A stretch of DNA of 64,000 nucleotides from Acinetobacter tibetensis (GTDB lineage Bacteria; Pseudomonadota; Gammaproteobacteria; Pseudomonadales; Moraxellaceae). Both the position numbers and the translations under genes were made by a program. Below, one piece after another: positions 39,487-50,243 of the stretch. The notes beneath the pieces are model-generated. The model saw nothing but the letters and a program-made list of their open reading frames with translations. It searched no databases and was not told the DNA's origin. The stretch lies in the NCBI RefSeq assembly GCF_023824315.1, contig NZ_CP098732.1, positions 2,728,001 to 2,792,000 of the forward strand. The letters run 5' to 3'. Numbering within the stretch: position 1 is the stretch's first letter; the number at the start of each line of letters is the position of its first letter.

Positions 39487-40554
39487 TTAACGTTTTAAAC
39501 TCGCACTGAAGTTTAGCATGCGATCTAGAGGTAATTTGGCACGCTCTGCCAAAGCTGGATCAACATGAATTTCCTGATCGCCTTGCTGTAATACCTGCAA
39601 AATTCCATCCAACTCATTCATCGCCATCCAAGGACAATGTGCACAGGAACGACATGTCGCCCCCTCACCTGCCGTCGGTGCTTCGACTAAAATTTTATTG
39701 GGTACCGCTTGTTGCATCTTGTAGAAAATACCGCGGTCTGTTGCCACGATTAAACGTTCATGCGGTAAGGTCTGTGCAGCTTTAATCAGTTGTGAGGTAC
39801 TTCCAACAGCATCGGCGATATCAACCACAGATTCTGGCGATTCAGGATGAACCAAAACAGCCGCATCTGGATAGAGTGCTTTCATGTTGGCAATGCCACG
39901 TGCACGGAATTCTTCATGTACGATACATGCGCCATCCCAAAGTAGCATATCTGCACCCGTTTTCTTTTGAATATAGCGCCCCAAGTGCTGATCTGGTGCC
40001 CAAATGATCTTCTCACCCAAGCTATCCAAGTGCTCAATAATCTCAACGGCACAACTAGAAGTCACGACCCAATCTGCACGTGCTTTTACGGCAGCAGAAG
40101 TATTGGCATAGACCACGACAGTATGATCAGGATGCTGGTCACAGAACGCTGTGAATTCATCTACAGGGCAGCCTAAATCGAGTGAGCAGGTTGCTTCTAG
40201 CGTCGGCATGAGTACCGTTTTTTCTGGCGAGAGAATTTTTGCTGTTTCTCCCATGAATTTCACACCAGCCACAACTAAAGTTGAGGCAGGATGATCACGA
40301 CCAAAGCGAGCCATTTCTAAGGAATCTGATACACAGCCGCCAGTTAATTCTGCCAATTCCTGTACTTCAGGATCGCAGTAATAATGCGCGACAAGAACAG
40401 CATCACGTTTTTTCAATTCCGCTCTGATTTGTTCAAATTTTTCCTGTTTGGCTTGCTCAGTCCAATGATTGTCTTTTGGCTCGCCTAAACGGTCTAAATG
40501 CGCCTGCACAATCGATTTTGCGTCATTGGCAATTAAATTGGTCGCATCATTCAT
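39487..40554 (-). CDS. nadA: Quinolinate synthase NadA
   Basis: 355 residues. The three cluster Cys regions are present: [25 protein letters not shown] and [34 protein letters not shown] and [15 protein letters not shown] complete the family. It binds a 4Fe-4S cluster and condenses iminoaspartate with dihydroxyacetone phosphate to quinolinate in NAD synthesis. nadB is not adjacent. Monocistronic as far as seen. Confidence 0.97.
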   Translation of the reverse strand: MNDATNLIANDAKSIVQAHLDRLGEPKDNHWTEQAKQEKFEQIRAELKKRDAVLVAHYYCDPEVQELAELTGGCVSDSLEMARFGRDHPASTLVVAGVKFMGETAKILSPEKTVLMPTLEATCSLDLGCPVDEFTAFCDQHPDHTVVVYANTSAAVKARADWVVTSSCAVEIIEHLDSLGEKIIWAPDQHLGRYIQKKTGADMLLWDGACIVHEEFRARGIANMKALYPDAAVLVHPESPESVVDIADAVGSTSQLIKAAQTLPHERLIVATDRGIFYKMQQAVPNKILVEAPTAGEGATCRSCAHCPWMAMNELDGILQVLQQGDQEIHVDPALAERAKLPLDRMLNFSASLKR

Positions 40555-40661
40555 AAAAACGTCTTCTCTATCCCAGCTGCTTGTTCACAAGCGGTGCATC
40601 CATAACACGGTCAAACTTTTGCATATGCCGTTGACCAGTCATTCAAAAAACCTTGATTGAT

Positions 40662-40687
40662 AAAAAAGCCTCACATCGGAGGCTTTT
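40662..40687 (-). terminator. Terminator of argJ
   Basis: Minus strand AAAGCCTCC-GATGT-GAGGCTTTTTTAT: stem AAGCCTC/GAGGCTT followed by a T-run. Confidence 0.85.
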
Positions 40688-40703
40688 CTTCACTCAAATT
40701 CCA

Positions 40704-41924
40704 TTAAGAACGGTAATCCGCATTAATTTTGACATAGTCATAAGATAAATCACAGGTATAGACCGTGTCCTTCGCTTGACCGCGACCTAAGTCCACCCGA
40801 ATGGTAATCTCTGGTTGTGCCATTACGTGTGCGCCCTCGGCTTCCGTATAATCCGCTGCTGCGCCACCATCCTTACAGATTTGTACATCATCTAACCAAA
40901 CCTGAATTTTTTCAACCTCTAAATTTTTTACTCCAGCATAACCAATCGCCGCCAAAATACGTCCCCAATTTGGATCTGAAGCAAAGAATGCCGTTTTTAC
41001 TAACGGAGAGTGCGCAATACTGTAGGCGATATCACAACATTCTTGCGTATCTGCACCACCTTCAACTGCTACTGTCATGAACTTGGTTGCACCCTCTCCA
41101 TCACGTACAATCAGTTGCGCTAGGCGTTTCATGACACGAATGAGGACTTCAAGCACAGTTGCATAGCGAGCATCTTCTGTTGATGTAATTTCAGTACCAC
41201 CTGCTTGACCTGTGGCGACAAAAATACATGAATCGTTGGTCGAAGTATCCCCATCAATGGTAATGCGGTTAAAAGATTGATTCACAGCAATCTGTAACAA
41301 TTGTTGAACCAATTCACGTGAGATTGGTGCATCCGTCGCAACATAACCCAACATGGTCGCCATATTAGGACGAATCATGCCAGCCCCTTTAGAAATACCC
41401 GTCATGGTATACACAACACCATCTAGTTCAAACTGCTCAGATGCTCCCTTAGGTGTTGTATCCGTAGTCATAATACCAAATGCAGCATCTGTCCAAGCAT
41501 CTTCCTGCAAACTATCCAACGCTGGCTGTAAACCTGCGACTAAACGTGGCAATGGCAATTGCTCACCAATCACACCTGTAGAAAAAGGAAGAACCTGTTC
41601 TGGATTAACGCCTACCAATTTTGCCAATTGCATACAAGTTTCTTGGGCATTTTGCATTCCCAAAGTACCTGTTCCAGCATTGGCATTGCCTGTATTAATA
41701 ATTAAATACCGTGGATTTCCCACAGCTAAATGAGCTTTTGACACATGTACTGGTGCTGCACAGAATGCGTTCTGTGTGAAAACACCCGCAACATTTGAAC
41801 CTTCGGCAAATTCAAAAATGACCAGATCACGTCGGTTCTGATAGCGAATATATGCTTCAGCCGAACCGATTTTTACCCCTTTGACCACATGCATCTGTGG
41901 CATAGTAACGTCACCCACTGCCAT
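40704..41924 (-). CDS. argJ: Bifunctional ornithine acetyltransferase / N-acetylglutamate synthase ArgJ
   Basis: 406 residues. The self-cleavage site NMATMLGY lies near residues 187-194, with the Thr becoming the N-terminus and nucleophile of the beta chain. [27 protein letters not shown] at the front and [15 protein letters not shown] in the middle are family blocks. ArgJ recycles the acetyl group between N-acetylornithine and glutamate in arginine synthesis. Its neighbour secA is a common arrangement (secA-argJ). Confidence 0.97.
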   Translation of the reverse strand: MAVGDVTMPQMHVVKGVKIGSAEAYIRYQNRRDLVIFEFAEGSNVAGVFTQNAFCAAPVHVSKAHLAVGNPRYLIINTGNANAGTGTLGMQNAQETCMQLAKLVGVNPEQVLPFSTGVIGEQLPLPRLVAGLQPALDSLQEDAWTDAAFGIMTTDTTPKGASEQFELDGVVYTMTGISKGAGMIRPNMATMLGYVATDAPISRELVQQLLQIAVNQSFNRITIDGDTSTNDSCIFVATGQAGGTEITSTEDARYATVLEVLIRVMKRLAQLIVRDGEGATKFMTVAVEGGADTQECCDIAYSIAHSPLVKTAFFASDPNWGRILAAIGYAGVKNLEVEKIQVWLDDVQICKDGGAAADYTEAEGAHVMAQPEITIRVDLGRGQAKDTVYTCDLSYDYVKINADYRS

Positions 41925-42102
41925 TTTTAAATGTCCACTTTGTTGTTCAAGTAAGTGTCACAGCTTAGTAGAAATGCAACTAAAAATCGAGGTGTTTCAG
42001 GCAATTTCCTGCGTATTCCGCTTACACAGCTAAAAATTATTTTCACCCCAATTTAAAAGGGTATTTCGCATAATTAAATTCGACTCGAACCCATACTTAT
42101 GT

Positions 42103-42131
42103 AAAAAAAAGCAGCTCGTAAGCTGCCTTTT
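42103..42131 (-). terminator. Terminator of the small exported-protein gene
   Basis: Minus strand GGCAGCT-TACG-AGCTGC followed by eight T. Confidence 0.85.
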
Positions 42132-42142
42132 GATGTATTGAC

Positions 42143-42499
42143 TTAGTTTGCAGCCAACTGCGTTGAACCACCTATAAGGGTTTGTTTCGCTTGTTCTTGG
42201 CTTTCCATCGAAAGTGCTGGGTTTGTAGCAACAATACGAGTTGCCGTCGTTGTAGTTGCAGCACTCACTGCTGCGGTTTTTAAGATGATTGGGCGCTGTT
42301 GCGTATTTGGAAAAGTATATTTAATTCCTGTACGCGGGCTCATTACAGTCACATTAGTATCTTGTACGGTGGCTGATGCAGTTGTTGCACCTTGAGCAGC
42401 TTGTACTTTTTCAACCGTCGTTGTTTCAGGCGTATTCGCCATAGCCAAAGTCGGAATTGCCAAAACAGCAATGACTAAAGGTTGTAATAATTTTTTCAT
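42143..42499 (-). CDS. Small exported protein of unknown function
   Basis: 118 residues from the ATG at 42497-42499; the extension to 42541 would hide the signal peptide. Signal MKKLLQPLVIAVLAIPTLAMA, then a Thr/Ala/Val-rich low-complexity mature part (TTTVEKVQAAQGATTASATV, later VSAATTTTATRIVA). A single conserved-looking core, MSPRTGIKYTFPNTQQRPIIL, sits in the middle. Own terminator on both sides, so monocistronic. Located between secA and argJ on the same strand. I do not recognise the family. Confidence 0.72.
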   Translation of the reverse strand: MKKLLQPLVIAVLAIPTLAMANTPETTTVEKVQAAQGATTASATVQDTNVTVMSPRTGIKYTFPNTQQRPIILKTAAVSAATTTTATRIVATNPALSMESQEQAKQTLIGGSTQLAAN

Positions 42500-42610
42500 T
42501 ATCTTTCGCTTTTCAGGTTCCAATGAGCAACTTAATACCACTTAATAATAGACACTGCAAACCTTATTCACATCTTGAAAATATTTAACTACAGTTCGCA
42601 CAAAAACAAA

Positions 42611-42655
42611 AAACCCTTGCAGTACGTCAAAAAGATAGAAGCCATACAAGGGTTT
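42611..42655 (-). terminator. Terminator of secA
   Basis: Minus strand AAACCCTTG (42655-42647) pairs with CAAGGGTTT (42619-42611), then TTTTG. The loop is long (27 bases), so strength is uncertain. Confidence 0.65.
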
Positions 42656-42675
42656 ACTTTAGTCAATTGATAAAA

Positions 42676-45408
42676 TTAAATTTTACCGTGACATTGTTTA
42701 TATTTTAAACCTGAACCACATGGACAAGGAGAGTTACGACTAGCTGGTGCAACTACATTGTGATCTGCCACAGGGCTGAAACCTGAATGTTGCTCTGAAG
42801 TAACGAGCGAAGTTACTTCACCTGTTAATCCATCCACTTCATCATGCGAAAGATTCAATTGCATTGCTTCGGCTTGCGCTTGCTTCTGTGCTTCCATCGC
42901 AGCTAACTCTTCTGGTGTTGGCACATGTACACGAGATAAATCAGTCACCACATCCGTTTTGATCACAGCCAACATATTCACAAATAAGTTGAATGCTTCT
43001 TTCTTGTATTCTTGCTCAGGGTTCTTTTGTGCATAACCACGTAAATGAATCCCTTGGCGCAAGTAATCCATTGCCGCCAAATGATCTTTCCAATGGCGAT
43101 CTAAGGCACTCAAAACAAAATGACGCTCAAGCATGGCTGCCGATTCTGCTCCCATTTGTTCTCGACGTGAACGGTAGCGCGTGACAATCTCATCAGTAAT
43201 GCGATCAACCAGTGCTTCTTCATCGAGACGACGCTCATTTTCCAACCAGTGATTAATCGGTAAATCGACTGCAAATTCTTCACGTAATGCACGCTCAAGA
43301 CCTTCAATATCCCACTGATCGTGAATCGACTCTGGTGGAATGTAATTGGCAATCACCGCTTTCATCACTTCATGATGCATTTCTTCAACATATTCTTGCA
43401 GCGTATTTTCTGCGAGAACATCATCACGTTGTGAATAAATAATCTTACGCTGTTCGTTATTCACATCATCGTACTTCAATAGATTCTTACGAATATCAAA
43501 GTTACGTGCTTCCACTTTACGCTGTGCATTTTCAATCGAGCGCGACACCATTTTGTGTTCAATCGCTTCGTCTTCTTGCAAGCCCATGGCACGCATCATG
43601 GCAACCACACGGTCACCTGCAAAGATACGCATCAAGTCATCTTCAAGTGACAAATAGAAGCGTGATACACCAGGGTCACCTTGACGACCCGCACGACCAC
43701 GCAACTGGTTATCAATACGACGTGATTCGTGGCGCTCAGAACCAATAATATGTAAACCACCTGAAGCCAAGACCATTTCGTGGTTTTGCTCCCACTCTTC
43801 TTTTAAGCGAGCTTCATCTTCAGGTGTATGATTTTCAATTTTCGCGAGTTTTGCTTTCCAGTTACCACCCAAAATAATGTCGGTACCACGACCTGCCATG
43901 TTGGTGGCAATGGTTACCGCGCGTGGTGAACCTGCTTGGGCAATAATATCGGCTTCACGTTCATGCTGTTTCGCATTCAAAACTTCATGCTGAATGCCTG
44001 CTTCTTTCAGCTTTTCAGACAAGATTTCAGACGCTTCAATAGTTGCCGTACCAATCAAAATTGGAGCAACACCTGCTTCATGCACACGTTGAATTTCTTG
44101 AATAATCGCATTGTATTTGCCATTACGATTTAAATAGATTAAATCATTTTGATCCAGACGAATCATTGGTCGATGCGTTGGAATAATGACCACATCCAAA
44201 CCATAAATTTCTTTCATTTCCGCAGCTTCTGTATCTGCGGTACCGGTCATGCCTGACAATTTTTTGTATAAACGGAAATAGTTTTGGAAAGTCGTGGTTG
44301 CCAAAGTTTGGTTTTCTGGCTGAATTTCCAAGCCTTCTTTGGCTTCTACAGCTTGATGCAAACCTTCAGACCAACGGCGTCCAGGCATAGTACGACCAGT
44401 GTTCTCATCCACAATGATGACTTCACCTTCGTGGATGATGTAATGTACATTGCGTTGATACAAGAAATGCGCACGAATTGCAGCCGTCACATGGTGTACC
44501 AAATTAAGGTTTGATGCTGAATACAGGCTCTCACCTTCAGCCAACAAGCCCATTTCAATCAATTCATTTTCAACAGTTTCAAAACCAACTTCGGTCATTT
44601 CTACCGAACGTTGCTTTTCATCAATCCAGAAATGACCGCCATCTGCAACTTTTTCTTCTTTTTGCGCATGCAGTTTGGGTGGAATGGCATTGATCGCTGC
44701 ATAAAGCTGAGAAGAGTCATCGCTTTGACCCGAGATAATCAACGGCGTACGCGCTTCATCAATTAAAATCGAATCGACTTCGTCAATAATGGCATAAATC
44801 AAACCACGTTGTTTTTTCTCTGCAAGCGCAAACACCATATTGTCGCGCAAGTAGTCAAAACCAAATTCATTGTTGGTCCCGTAAGTGATATCTGCACGGT
44901 AGGCATCTGCTTTTTCCATTGGATTTTGCATGGAATAAATAATCCCAATACTTAAACCCAAGAATTCAAACAGTGGGCGGTTTAACTCGGCATCACGCTG
45001 AGCCAAGTAGTCATTGACTGTAATGACATGCACGCCCTGACCACTGATCGCATTCAAATAACACGCCAGTGTGCCCATGAGAGTTTTACCCTCGCCCGTA
45101 CGCATCTCAGCAATTTTACCTTCATGCAGGGTAATACCACCAATCAACTGCACATCGTAATGACGCATACCCATGACACGTTTTGCTGCTTCACGACAGA
45201 CAGCAAATGCTTCAGGCAATAATTTATCGAGGCTTTCACCTTTGTTATAACGTTGTTTGAATTCTTCGGTTTTTGCAGATAAGTCTGCATCGTTTAAGGC
45301 AGATATCGTCGGCTCGAGCGCATTAATCTTGTCTACGATTTTACGCATGCGTTTGAGTTCGCGCTCATTTTTGGTACCGAAGATTCCTCCGATCAGACTT
45401 GCCAACAT
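42676..45408 (-). CDS. secA: Preprotein translocase ATPase SecA
   Basis: 910 residues. Nucleotide-binding motifs [27 protein letters not shown] and [14 protein letters not shown] are intact, and the high-affinity site is followed by the [23 protein letters not shown] scaffold. The C-terminus carries the zinc-binding tail [14 protein letters not shown]. It powers Sec export through SecYEG. Divergent from the peroxiredoxin gene. Confidence 0.98.
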   Translation of the reverse strand: MLASLIGGIFGTKNERELKRMRKIVDKINALEPTISALNDADLSAKTEEFKQRYNKGESLDKLLPEAFAVCREAAKRVMGMRHYDVQLIGGITLHEGKIAEMRTGEGKTLMGTLACYLNAISGQGVHVITVNDYLAQRDAELNRPLFEFLGLSIGIIYSMQNPMEKADAYRADITYGTNNEFGFDYLRDNMVFALAEKKQRGLIYAIIDEVDSILIDEARTPLIISGQSDDSSQLYAAINAIPPKLHAQKEEKVADGGHFWIDEKQRSVEMTEVGFETVENELIEMGLLAEGESLYSASNLNLVHHVTAAIRAHFLYQRNVHYIIHEGEVIIVDENTGRTMPGRRWSEGLHQAVEAKEGLEIQPENQTLATTTFQNYFRLYKKLSGMTGTADTEAAEMKEIYGLDVVIIPTHRPMIRLDQNDLIYLNRNGKYNAIIQEIQRVHEAGVAPILIGTATIEASEILSEKLKEAGIQHEVLNAKQHEREADIIAQAGSPRAVTIATNMAGRGTDIILGGNWKAKLAKIENHTPEDEARLKEEWEQNHEMVLASGGLHIIGSERHESRRIDNQLRGRAGRQGDPGVSRFYLSLEDDLMRIFAGDRVVAMMRAMGLQEDEAIEHKMVSRSIENAQRKVEARNFDIRKNLLKYDDVNNEQRKIIYSQRDDVLAENTLQEYVEEMHHEVMKAVIANYIPPESIHDQWDIEGLERALREEFAVDLPINHWLENERRLDEEALVDRITDEIVTRYRSRREQMGAESAAMLERHFVLSALDRHWKDHLAAMDYLRQGIHLRGYAQKNPEQEYKKEAFNLFVNMLAVIKTDVVTDLSRVHVPTPEELAAMEAQKQAQAEAMQLNLSHDEVDGLTGEVTSLVTSEQHSGFSPVADHNVVAPASRNSPCPCGSGLKYKQCHGKI

Positions 45409-45743
45409 GAATAGACTCTCTAAATCTTGCTTGTCAATGAATAAATTTTTTCTCAGACGTTATTATGGTGCTAGAAATTTGAAGTACAAGGGTTTTGCAC
45501 AAAACCAATAAAAAAATTCTGATCACAGGTTCTAGCCACAGATCTAAGGCGAATTAATGTAACAAATTTCAGCCATGCGATATAGAGCGTTCCTCTTGAA
45601 TGGCAGGATATTTTCCAACCTTGATGCAACCCTTTTATTCCTTATTGGTATAAGCAAATGCAAAAAAGCTATTTTTCAGAGTAAAAGAATTGCGCGATAG
45701 TCTGACTTAAATCACATACACAAAACAATTGAGGTAAATAAAA
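45409..45743. other. Non-coding region between secA and the peroxiredoxin gene
   Basis: 335 bases between divergent starts. I see no gene; both promoters must lie here but I could not place them with confidence. Confidence 0.5.
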
Positions 45744-46385
45744 ATGTCACTACGTTTAGGCGATATCACCCCCAACTTTGAGCAAGATTCAAGTGAGGGA
45801 AAAATTAATTTTTATGATTACTTAGGTGATAGTTGGGGCATTCTGTTTTCCCATCCCGCTGACTATACGCCTGTATGTACCACAGAGTTAGGTTATACCG
45901 CAAAACTAAAAGATGAATTTGCACAACGCGGAGTCAAAGCGATTGCGTTGTCAGTCGATGATGTCGAATCACATCATGGCTGGATTCAGGACATTAATGA
46001 AACCCAGAATACTACGGTCAATTTCCCGATTATTGCTGATAAAGATCGTAAGGTCTCCACCCTATATGACTTTATTCATCCCAATGCCAGTGAAACCTTG
46101 ACAGTACGTTCTTTGGTGATTATCGACCCAAATAAGAAAGTCCGCTTAATCATTACTTATCCTGCGTCAACAGGACGTAACTTCCACGAGATTTTACGTG
46201 TCATTGATTCATTACAACTGACTGATCATCATAAAGTTGCGACCCCTGCCAACTGGACACATGGCGATGATGTGGTAATTGTACCTTCTTTACAAGATGA
46301 AGCTGAACTGAAACAACGCTTCCCGAAAGGCTATACCGCAGTAAAACCTTATTTACGTCTTACTCCACAGCCGAATCTAAAATAA
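45744..46385 (+). CDS. 1-Cys peroxiredoxin (Prx6-type)
   Basis: 213 residues. The peroxidatic Cys lies in SHPADYTPVCTTELGYTAKL, the Prx6 form of PXXXTXXC. The C-terminal extension (ANWTHGDDVVIVPSLQDEAELKQRFPKGYTAVKPYLRLTPQP) is diagnostic of the Prx6/AhpC2 group. It reduces peroxides in the cytoplasm. A hairpin with a TACG loop follows at 46413-46432 but lacks a clear T-run. Confidence 0.95.
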   Translation: MSLRLGDITPNFEQDSSEGKINFYDYLGDSWGILFSHPADYTPVCTTELGYTAKLKDEFAQRGVKAIALSVDDVESHHGWIQDINETQNTTVNFPIIADKDRKVSTLYDFIHPNASETLTVRSLVIIDPNKKVRLIITYPASTGRNFHEILRVIDSLQLTDHHKVATPANWTHGDDVVIVPSLQDEAELKQRFPKGYTAVKPYLRLTPQPNLK

Positions 46386-46523
46386 AACGTAAGCTTTCCA
46401 ACCTGCATGATGAACCTGTCTACGGACAGGTTGCTTATGCTTCACAAAGGTCGACCAAGTTCTATTTGGTATTTTGATCACAGTCAGTTATAAATACAGC
46501 AAACCATTTTAAGAATAACGACT

Positions 46524-47336
46524 GTGATTCATAACATTCATCATTTACACTGCGGCACCATGTGCCCTGTTTGCGGCCCCTTATTTGGGCAAAAAGGATT
46601 CCATGCTCATGTGATCTGTCATTGCTTACTGTTAGAAACAGACCGTGGATTGGTCTTGATTGATACAGGTTTAGGTATGCAAGATCTCCTTCATACCAAA
46701 GCCCGTCTTGGGAACATGATTGCGCGGTTTGGAAAAATTGAAAACAATTTAGAACTGACAGCCATCGCACAAATACAAAAATTAGGCTTTAACCCCAAAG
46801 ATGTGCAACATATTTTTGTCTCACATTTAGATTTTGACCATGCTGGTGGTATCTCTGATTTCCCTCAAGCGACGGTACATGTGCTGTCTTCCGAATACAA
46901 TGCTACACAAAATTTGAACCACTACAAACGCAAAGCTCGCTATAAAGTGAAACAATTTCAACAACATCGTTACTGGAACTTTATTGAACCCATTGCCAAC
47001 GACGACTGGTTCAACCTCAAACAGATTCGCAATTTTGATTTATTTAAAAATGACCTGTTGATGATTCCCCTCTTGGGACATACCGCAGGTCATAGTGGTA
47101 TTGCTGTTCGTAACCAAGATCAATGGTTACTGTTCTGTGGAGATGCCTACTATTCACATTTACAACTCGATGGTCAGCATAAGCTCAGAACCTTAAATCA
47201 AGTGGAGCAATTCTTTGCCGAAGATAATCAAGCACGTGTGGAAAATTTAACACGATTGCAAACACTGTCCCAAACCCATCCTGAAGTTCAACTCATCTGT
47301 GCACATGACCCTGTAGAATTGGCCCGATACCAATGA
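46524..47336 (+). CDS. MBL-fold metallo-hydrolase, lactonase-like
   Basis: 270 residues from a GTG at 46524 (no clear ribosome site). The metal motif is HLDFDHAGG at residues 101-109, an HxDxDH form of the usual HxHxDH, as known in some lactonase-like groups. HTAGHSG supplies the next His, FCGDAYYSH the bridging Asp, and AHDPVELARY the last His. The Cys-rich N-terminus (CGTMCPVCGPLFG) is unusual. AiiA-type lactonases hydrolyse acyl-homoserine lactones; that is possible but unproven. Its stop overlaps the phosphatase start by four bases. Confidence 0.85.
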   Translation: MIHNIHHLHCGTMCPVCGPLFGQKGFHAHVICHCLLLETDRGLVLIDTGLGMQDLLHTKARLGNMIARFGKIENNLELTAIAQIQKLGFNPKDVQHIFVSHLDFDHAGGISDFPQATVHVLSSEYNATQNLNHYKRKARYKVKQFQQHRYWNFIEPIANDDWFNLKQIRNFDLFKNDLLMIPLLGHTAGHSGIAVRNQDQWLLFCGDAYYSHLQLDGQHKLRTLNQVEQFFAEDNQARVENLTRLQTLSQTHPEVQLICAHDPVELARYQ

Positions 47337-47923
47337 AAATTCAAACGCGTATACTTTATAGCTGCCTATGTCTCAGCACGTTAAGCTTTACTGGCTGTAT
47401 GACCACGCCAGCACTACCGCCCGAAGCTCGACCAACGCAATGGGGAACCTTAATCAATCAAGCTGATAATTTTTATCAAATCAGTACAGATGTCTTTCGT
47501 AGTGAACAACCCAATACAGAAATGGCCGCAGCACTCAAAGCTCATGATATTGATGTCGTGATTAACTTAAGATCACGACATCAAGACCCGCAAAATTTGA
47601 ATGCACAAAATTTTAAGTTGGTGCATATTCCCATTCATACTTGGGCTATTGATCGGGAAGACTTATTAGCAGCGATGCGCCAAATTCAATTGGCCAAAGC
47701 ACAACAACAAAAAGTACTTATTCATTGTTACCACGGCTCAGATCGTACAGGTGCCAGCATTGCCATGTATCGAATTATCTTTGAAAAATGGAGTATTGAT
47801 GATGCTTTACAAGAAATGAAATATGGGGGCTATGGTTTCCACCCCATTTGGCAAAACATCGAAAATTTATTTACCCCCGAAAATGTAAAATGGATTCAAG
47901 AGCAACTCTCGAATCCATCTTAA
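47333..47923 (+). CDS. Dual-specificity/tyrosine phosphatase-like lipoprotein
   Basis: 196 residues. Signal ending STLSFTGC makes a lipoprotein with Cys22. The phosphatase loop HCYHGSDRTG at residues 131-140 gives catalytic Cys132 and Arg138 (CX5R). IDVVINLRSRHQDP is the preceding strand-loop common to this family. An envelope-anchored phosphatase might act on phospholipid, polyphosphate or protein. It overlaps the lactonase-like gene by ATGA, so the two are translationally coupled and may share a pathway. Confidence 0.87.
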   Translation: MKIQTRILYSCLCLSTLSFTGCMTTPALPPEARPTQWGTLINQADNFYQISTDVFRSEQPNTEMAAALKAHDIDVVINLRSRHQDPQNLNAQNFKLVHIPIHTWAIDREDLLAAMRQIQLAKAQQQKVLIHCYHGSDRTGASIAMYRIIFEKWSIDDALQEMKYGGYGFHPIWQNIENLFTPENVKWIQEQLSNPS

Positions 47924-47940
47924 AGCATGACTGAAATGAA

Positions 47941-48960
47941 CTAACGACGGTCTAAGGGTACCCAATCAATCACCCATGCGGACTTCATATTTAAGCTCGC
48001 ATCAGTGGTAATCTTTTTACGGGTTACGTCTGCAACATCACGACTTTTGGCAGGTCCAACCATAATTCGAATACCTTTCGATGTTGGGCTTTGTACCACC
48101 TTATAGCCTTTCGCCTTTAACTTGGAAATGACGCTATCAGCATTGGCCGCATTGGCCGCCAGTGCCACTTGAACCATCCACTGCTTATCACCATTTTCGA
48201 GTAAGTCTCTTGCCTTTTCGGCCTCAGCTTTCTTCTTGGCATCTTCTTTGCGTTTCGCTTCGGCTTCACGCAATTTCTTTTCTTCAGCAGCTTTGGCTGC
48301 TACTTGACGCTCTTGATCTGCTTTACGCTGTGCCTCTAATTTACGTTGAGCTTCCGCTTCACGTAATTTTTTATCCTCAGCAGCTTTCGCAAGCGCCTTA
48401 CGTTCTTCATCTGCCTTACGTTGAGCTTCTGCCTTTAAACGCTCTTCATTACGTTTTTTATCAGCTTCAGACGATTGTGATGCCTTCTGCTGATCTAGCT
48501 TCTTTTGTGCAGCAAGCTTTTCCTCCGCTAAGCGCTTTTGCTTGGCTTTTTCATCTTCAACCAATTCAGGCGGAATGTTATCTGAGCTTTGCTGTGCACC
48601 CGTCCGTGCTGCATTTAATGCTGCATATTCTTCGGCTGCTTTACGTGCAGCATCGGCTTCTGCCTGCTGTTGCTGTGCCAGAAACTCCGCTGCACGGGCT
48701 TCCTGCTCTGCTACGGCCTTTTCACGGGCACGGCGTTGCTCTTCAAGCAAACGCTTTTCCGTTTCAACATCAACAGTGAGGCCTTGCAGTTGCACCATGC
48801 CACTGTCTTTGACATTCTGTTGCTGAACTTGCTCGACCAATTCAGGGTGTTTGATGTTATTTTGATGTATTTCTTCTTTACCTTTCAGAAGCAAGGCTGC
48901 CAATAAAACACCACCACCTAATAAAACAACGCCACCCATCCAGCGTTGTTTGTTATTCAT
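47941..48960 (-). CDS. SPOR-domain protein with a long coiled-coil region (DedD-like)
   Basis: 339 residues from the ATG at 48958-48960, which overlaps the folC stop. Starts further upstream are in frame but sit inside folC. A short basic N-terminus precedes one membrane helix (WMGGVVLLGGGVLLAALLL). Residues ~60-250 are a charged Ala/Lys/Glu/Arg coiled coil like TolA. The last ~80 residues are a SPOR domain (WMVQVALAANAANADSVISKLKAKGYKVV and SAWVIDW) that binds denuded septal glycans. It likely works at the division site. Confidence 0.9.
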   Translation of the reverse strand: MNNKQRWMGGVVLLGGGVLLAALLLKGKEEIHQNNIKHPELVEQVQQQNVKDSGMVQLQGLTVDVETEKRLLEEQRRAREKAVAEQEARAAEFLAQQQQAEADAARKAAEEYAALNAARTGAQQSSDNIPPELVEDEKAKQKRLAEEKLAAQKKLDQQKASQSSEADKKRNEERLKAEAQRKADEERKALAKAAEDKKLREAEAQRKLEAQRKADQERQVAAKAAEEKKLREAEAKRKEDAKKKAEAEKARDLLENGDKQWMVQVALAANAANADSVISKLKAKGYKVVQSPTSKGIRIMVGPAKSRDVADVTRKKITTDASLNMKSAWVIDWVPLDRR

Positions 48961-50243
48961 TGACATTCTTCCAAATACTCCCAGACTGCTTCCAAAGTAT
49001 GAAATGAACCACATACTAAAATCAGCTGATTATTTTTAGATTCATCGAGGGCTGATTGGAAAGCTAATTGAACATTAGTGAAATGCTGTACTGTCTGTTG
49101 TTGTAATGCGTCATCGAGTTGGGCAATTTCCGCAGCTCGTGGCACCGTTAATGGTGCAATTTTCCACATTAAAATACTATTTTTCAATGACTCAACCACA
49201 GATTTAATATCTTTATCGGCCAACATTGAAAAAACAGCAACCACTTCTGTGTATTGTTTATTGTATTTTAGGAAATTTCGCAATTGCTTTAACAAAAAAT
49301 CAACGCCATGTGGATTATGTCCCGCATCAAAAATAACGGTTTTATCCGCAATTTGACGAATTTCAAAACGCCCTGACAGTTGTGCCTGCTGAATACCCTG
49401 TGCAATTACTTCCTGTCGAATCTCCAAGCCACTCAACAAAACAGCGGCAACAGCGGTAGAAATATTTTCTAATGCCAAACGCCCGAGTGGTAATTTTAAG
49501 GTGGTTCCAGAAGATGCAAACAACCAATGCTGCCCATCTGCACTCAGTTGATAAAAATAATCGCGTTCAGCAGCAAATAGTGGCGCATGACACTCTTGTG
49601 CTTTTTTGGCAATCGCTTCTGGTAAACTTTGTAATCCACCAAAAATAACAGGAATATTAGGGCGAATAATGCCTGCCTTTTCATAGGCAATTTTTTCAAT
49701 GGTATCACCAAGCCAATCGGTATGGTCTAAACCAATATTGGTAATGACTGCAACATCTGGATCAATCACATTGACCACATCCAGACGGCCACCTAGCCCC
49801 ACCTCAAGCACCCAGACATCACAAGCTTGCTGTTTAAAAATCAAGAAAGCGGCCAAAGTGGTCGCCTCAAAGAAAGATAAACTCAAATTGCATGCACGAC
49901 GTGCTTGATCGACCTGTACAAAAGCATCAATCAGACTTTGATCATCAACTTCCTGACCTGCAAGTTTCACACGTTCATTAAATCGATAAATATGCGGCGA
50001 CTGATAAAGTCCAACCTTATAGCCTTGCGCATTTAGAATTGCTGCCAAGGTGGTTGTGGTTGAACCTTTGCCATTGGTGCCAGCAACCGTAATTACTTTC
50101 GCTTCTGGTTGCGTTACACCAAGCATTTCAGCGACGGGAATGACGCGTTCTAAACCTAAATCAATTCCCGTAACGTGAACATGGCCCCAATACGAGAGCC
50201 ATGTGTCTAAATTATCTTGTACAAGTGGTGCAGTATGGTTCAA
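48957..50243 (-). CDS. folC: Bifunctional folylpolyglutamate / dihydrofolate synthase FolC
   Basis: 428 residues. P-loop GTNGKGSTTTT near residues 55-65, GLGGRLDVVN for metal and folate binding, and NIGLDHTDWLGDT. DAGHNPHGVD is the ligase-domain signature. It adds glutamate to folates. It overlaps accD upstream and the SPOR gene downstream by four bases each. Confidence 0.97.
   Translation of the reverse strand: MNHTAPLVQDNLDTWLSYWGHVHVTGIDLGLERVIPVAEMLGVTQPEAKVITVAGTNGKGSTTTTLAAILNAQGYKVGLYQSPHIYRFNERVKLAGQEVDDQSLIDAFVQVDQARRACNLSLSFFEATTLAAFLIFKQQACDVWVLEVGLGGRLDVVNVIDPDVAVITNIGLDHTDWLGDTIEKIAYEKAGIIRPNIPVIFGGLQSLPEAIAKKAQECHAPLFAAERDYFYQLSADGQHWLFASSGTTLKLPLGRLALENISTAVAAVLLSGLEIRQEVIAQGIQQAQLSGRFEIRQIADKTVIFDAGHNPHGVDFLLKQLRNFLKYNKQYTEVVAVFSMLADKDIKSVVESLKNSILMWKIAPLTVPRAAEIAQLDDALQQQTVQHFTNVQLAFQSALDESKNNQLILVCGSFHTLEAVWEYLEECQ

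Noticed and set aside
42993..45222. Plus-strand open frames opposite secA
   Set aside because: Shadows of the long secA frame, with no ribosome sites and no known protein features.
46413..46432. Hairpin with TACG loop after the peroxiredoxin gene as a terminator
   Set aside because: The 8-bp stem is real but no T-run follows, so it was left out of the terminator list.
48190..48760. Apparent repeats suggesting a CRISPR-like or tandem array
   Set aside because: The periodicity is codon-level repetition of a coiled coil, not direct repeats with spacers. No CRISPR array was seen in the window.
48162..48906. Leu/Pro- and Cys/Ser-rich plus-strand frames opposite the SPOR gene
   Set aside because: Artefacts of the repetitive Ala/Glu/Lys coiled-coil coding region read backwards.
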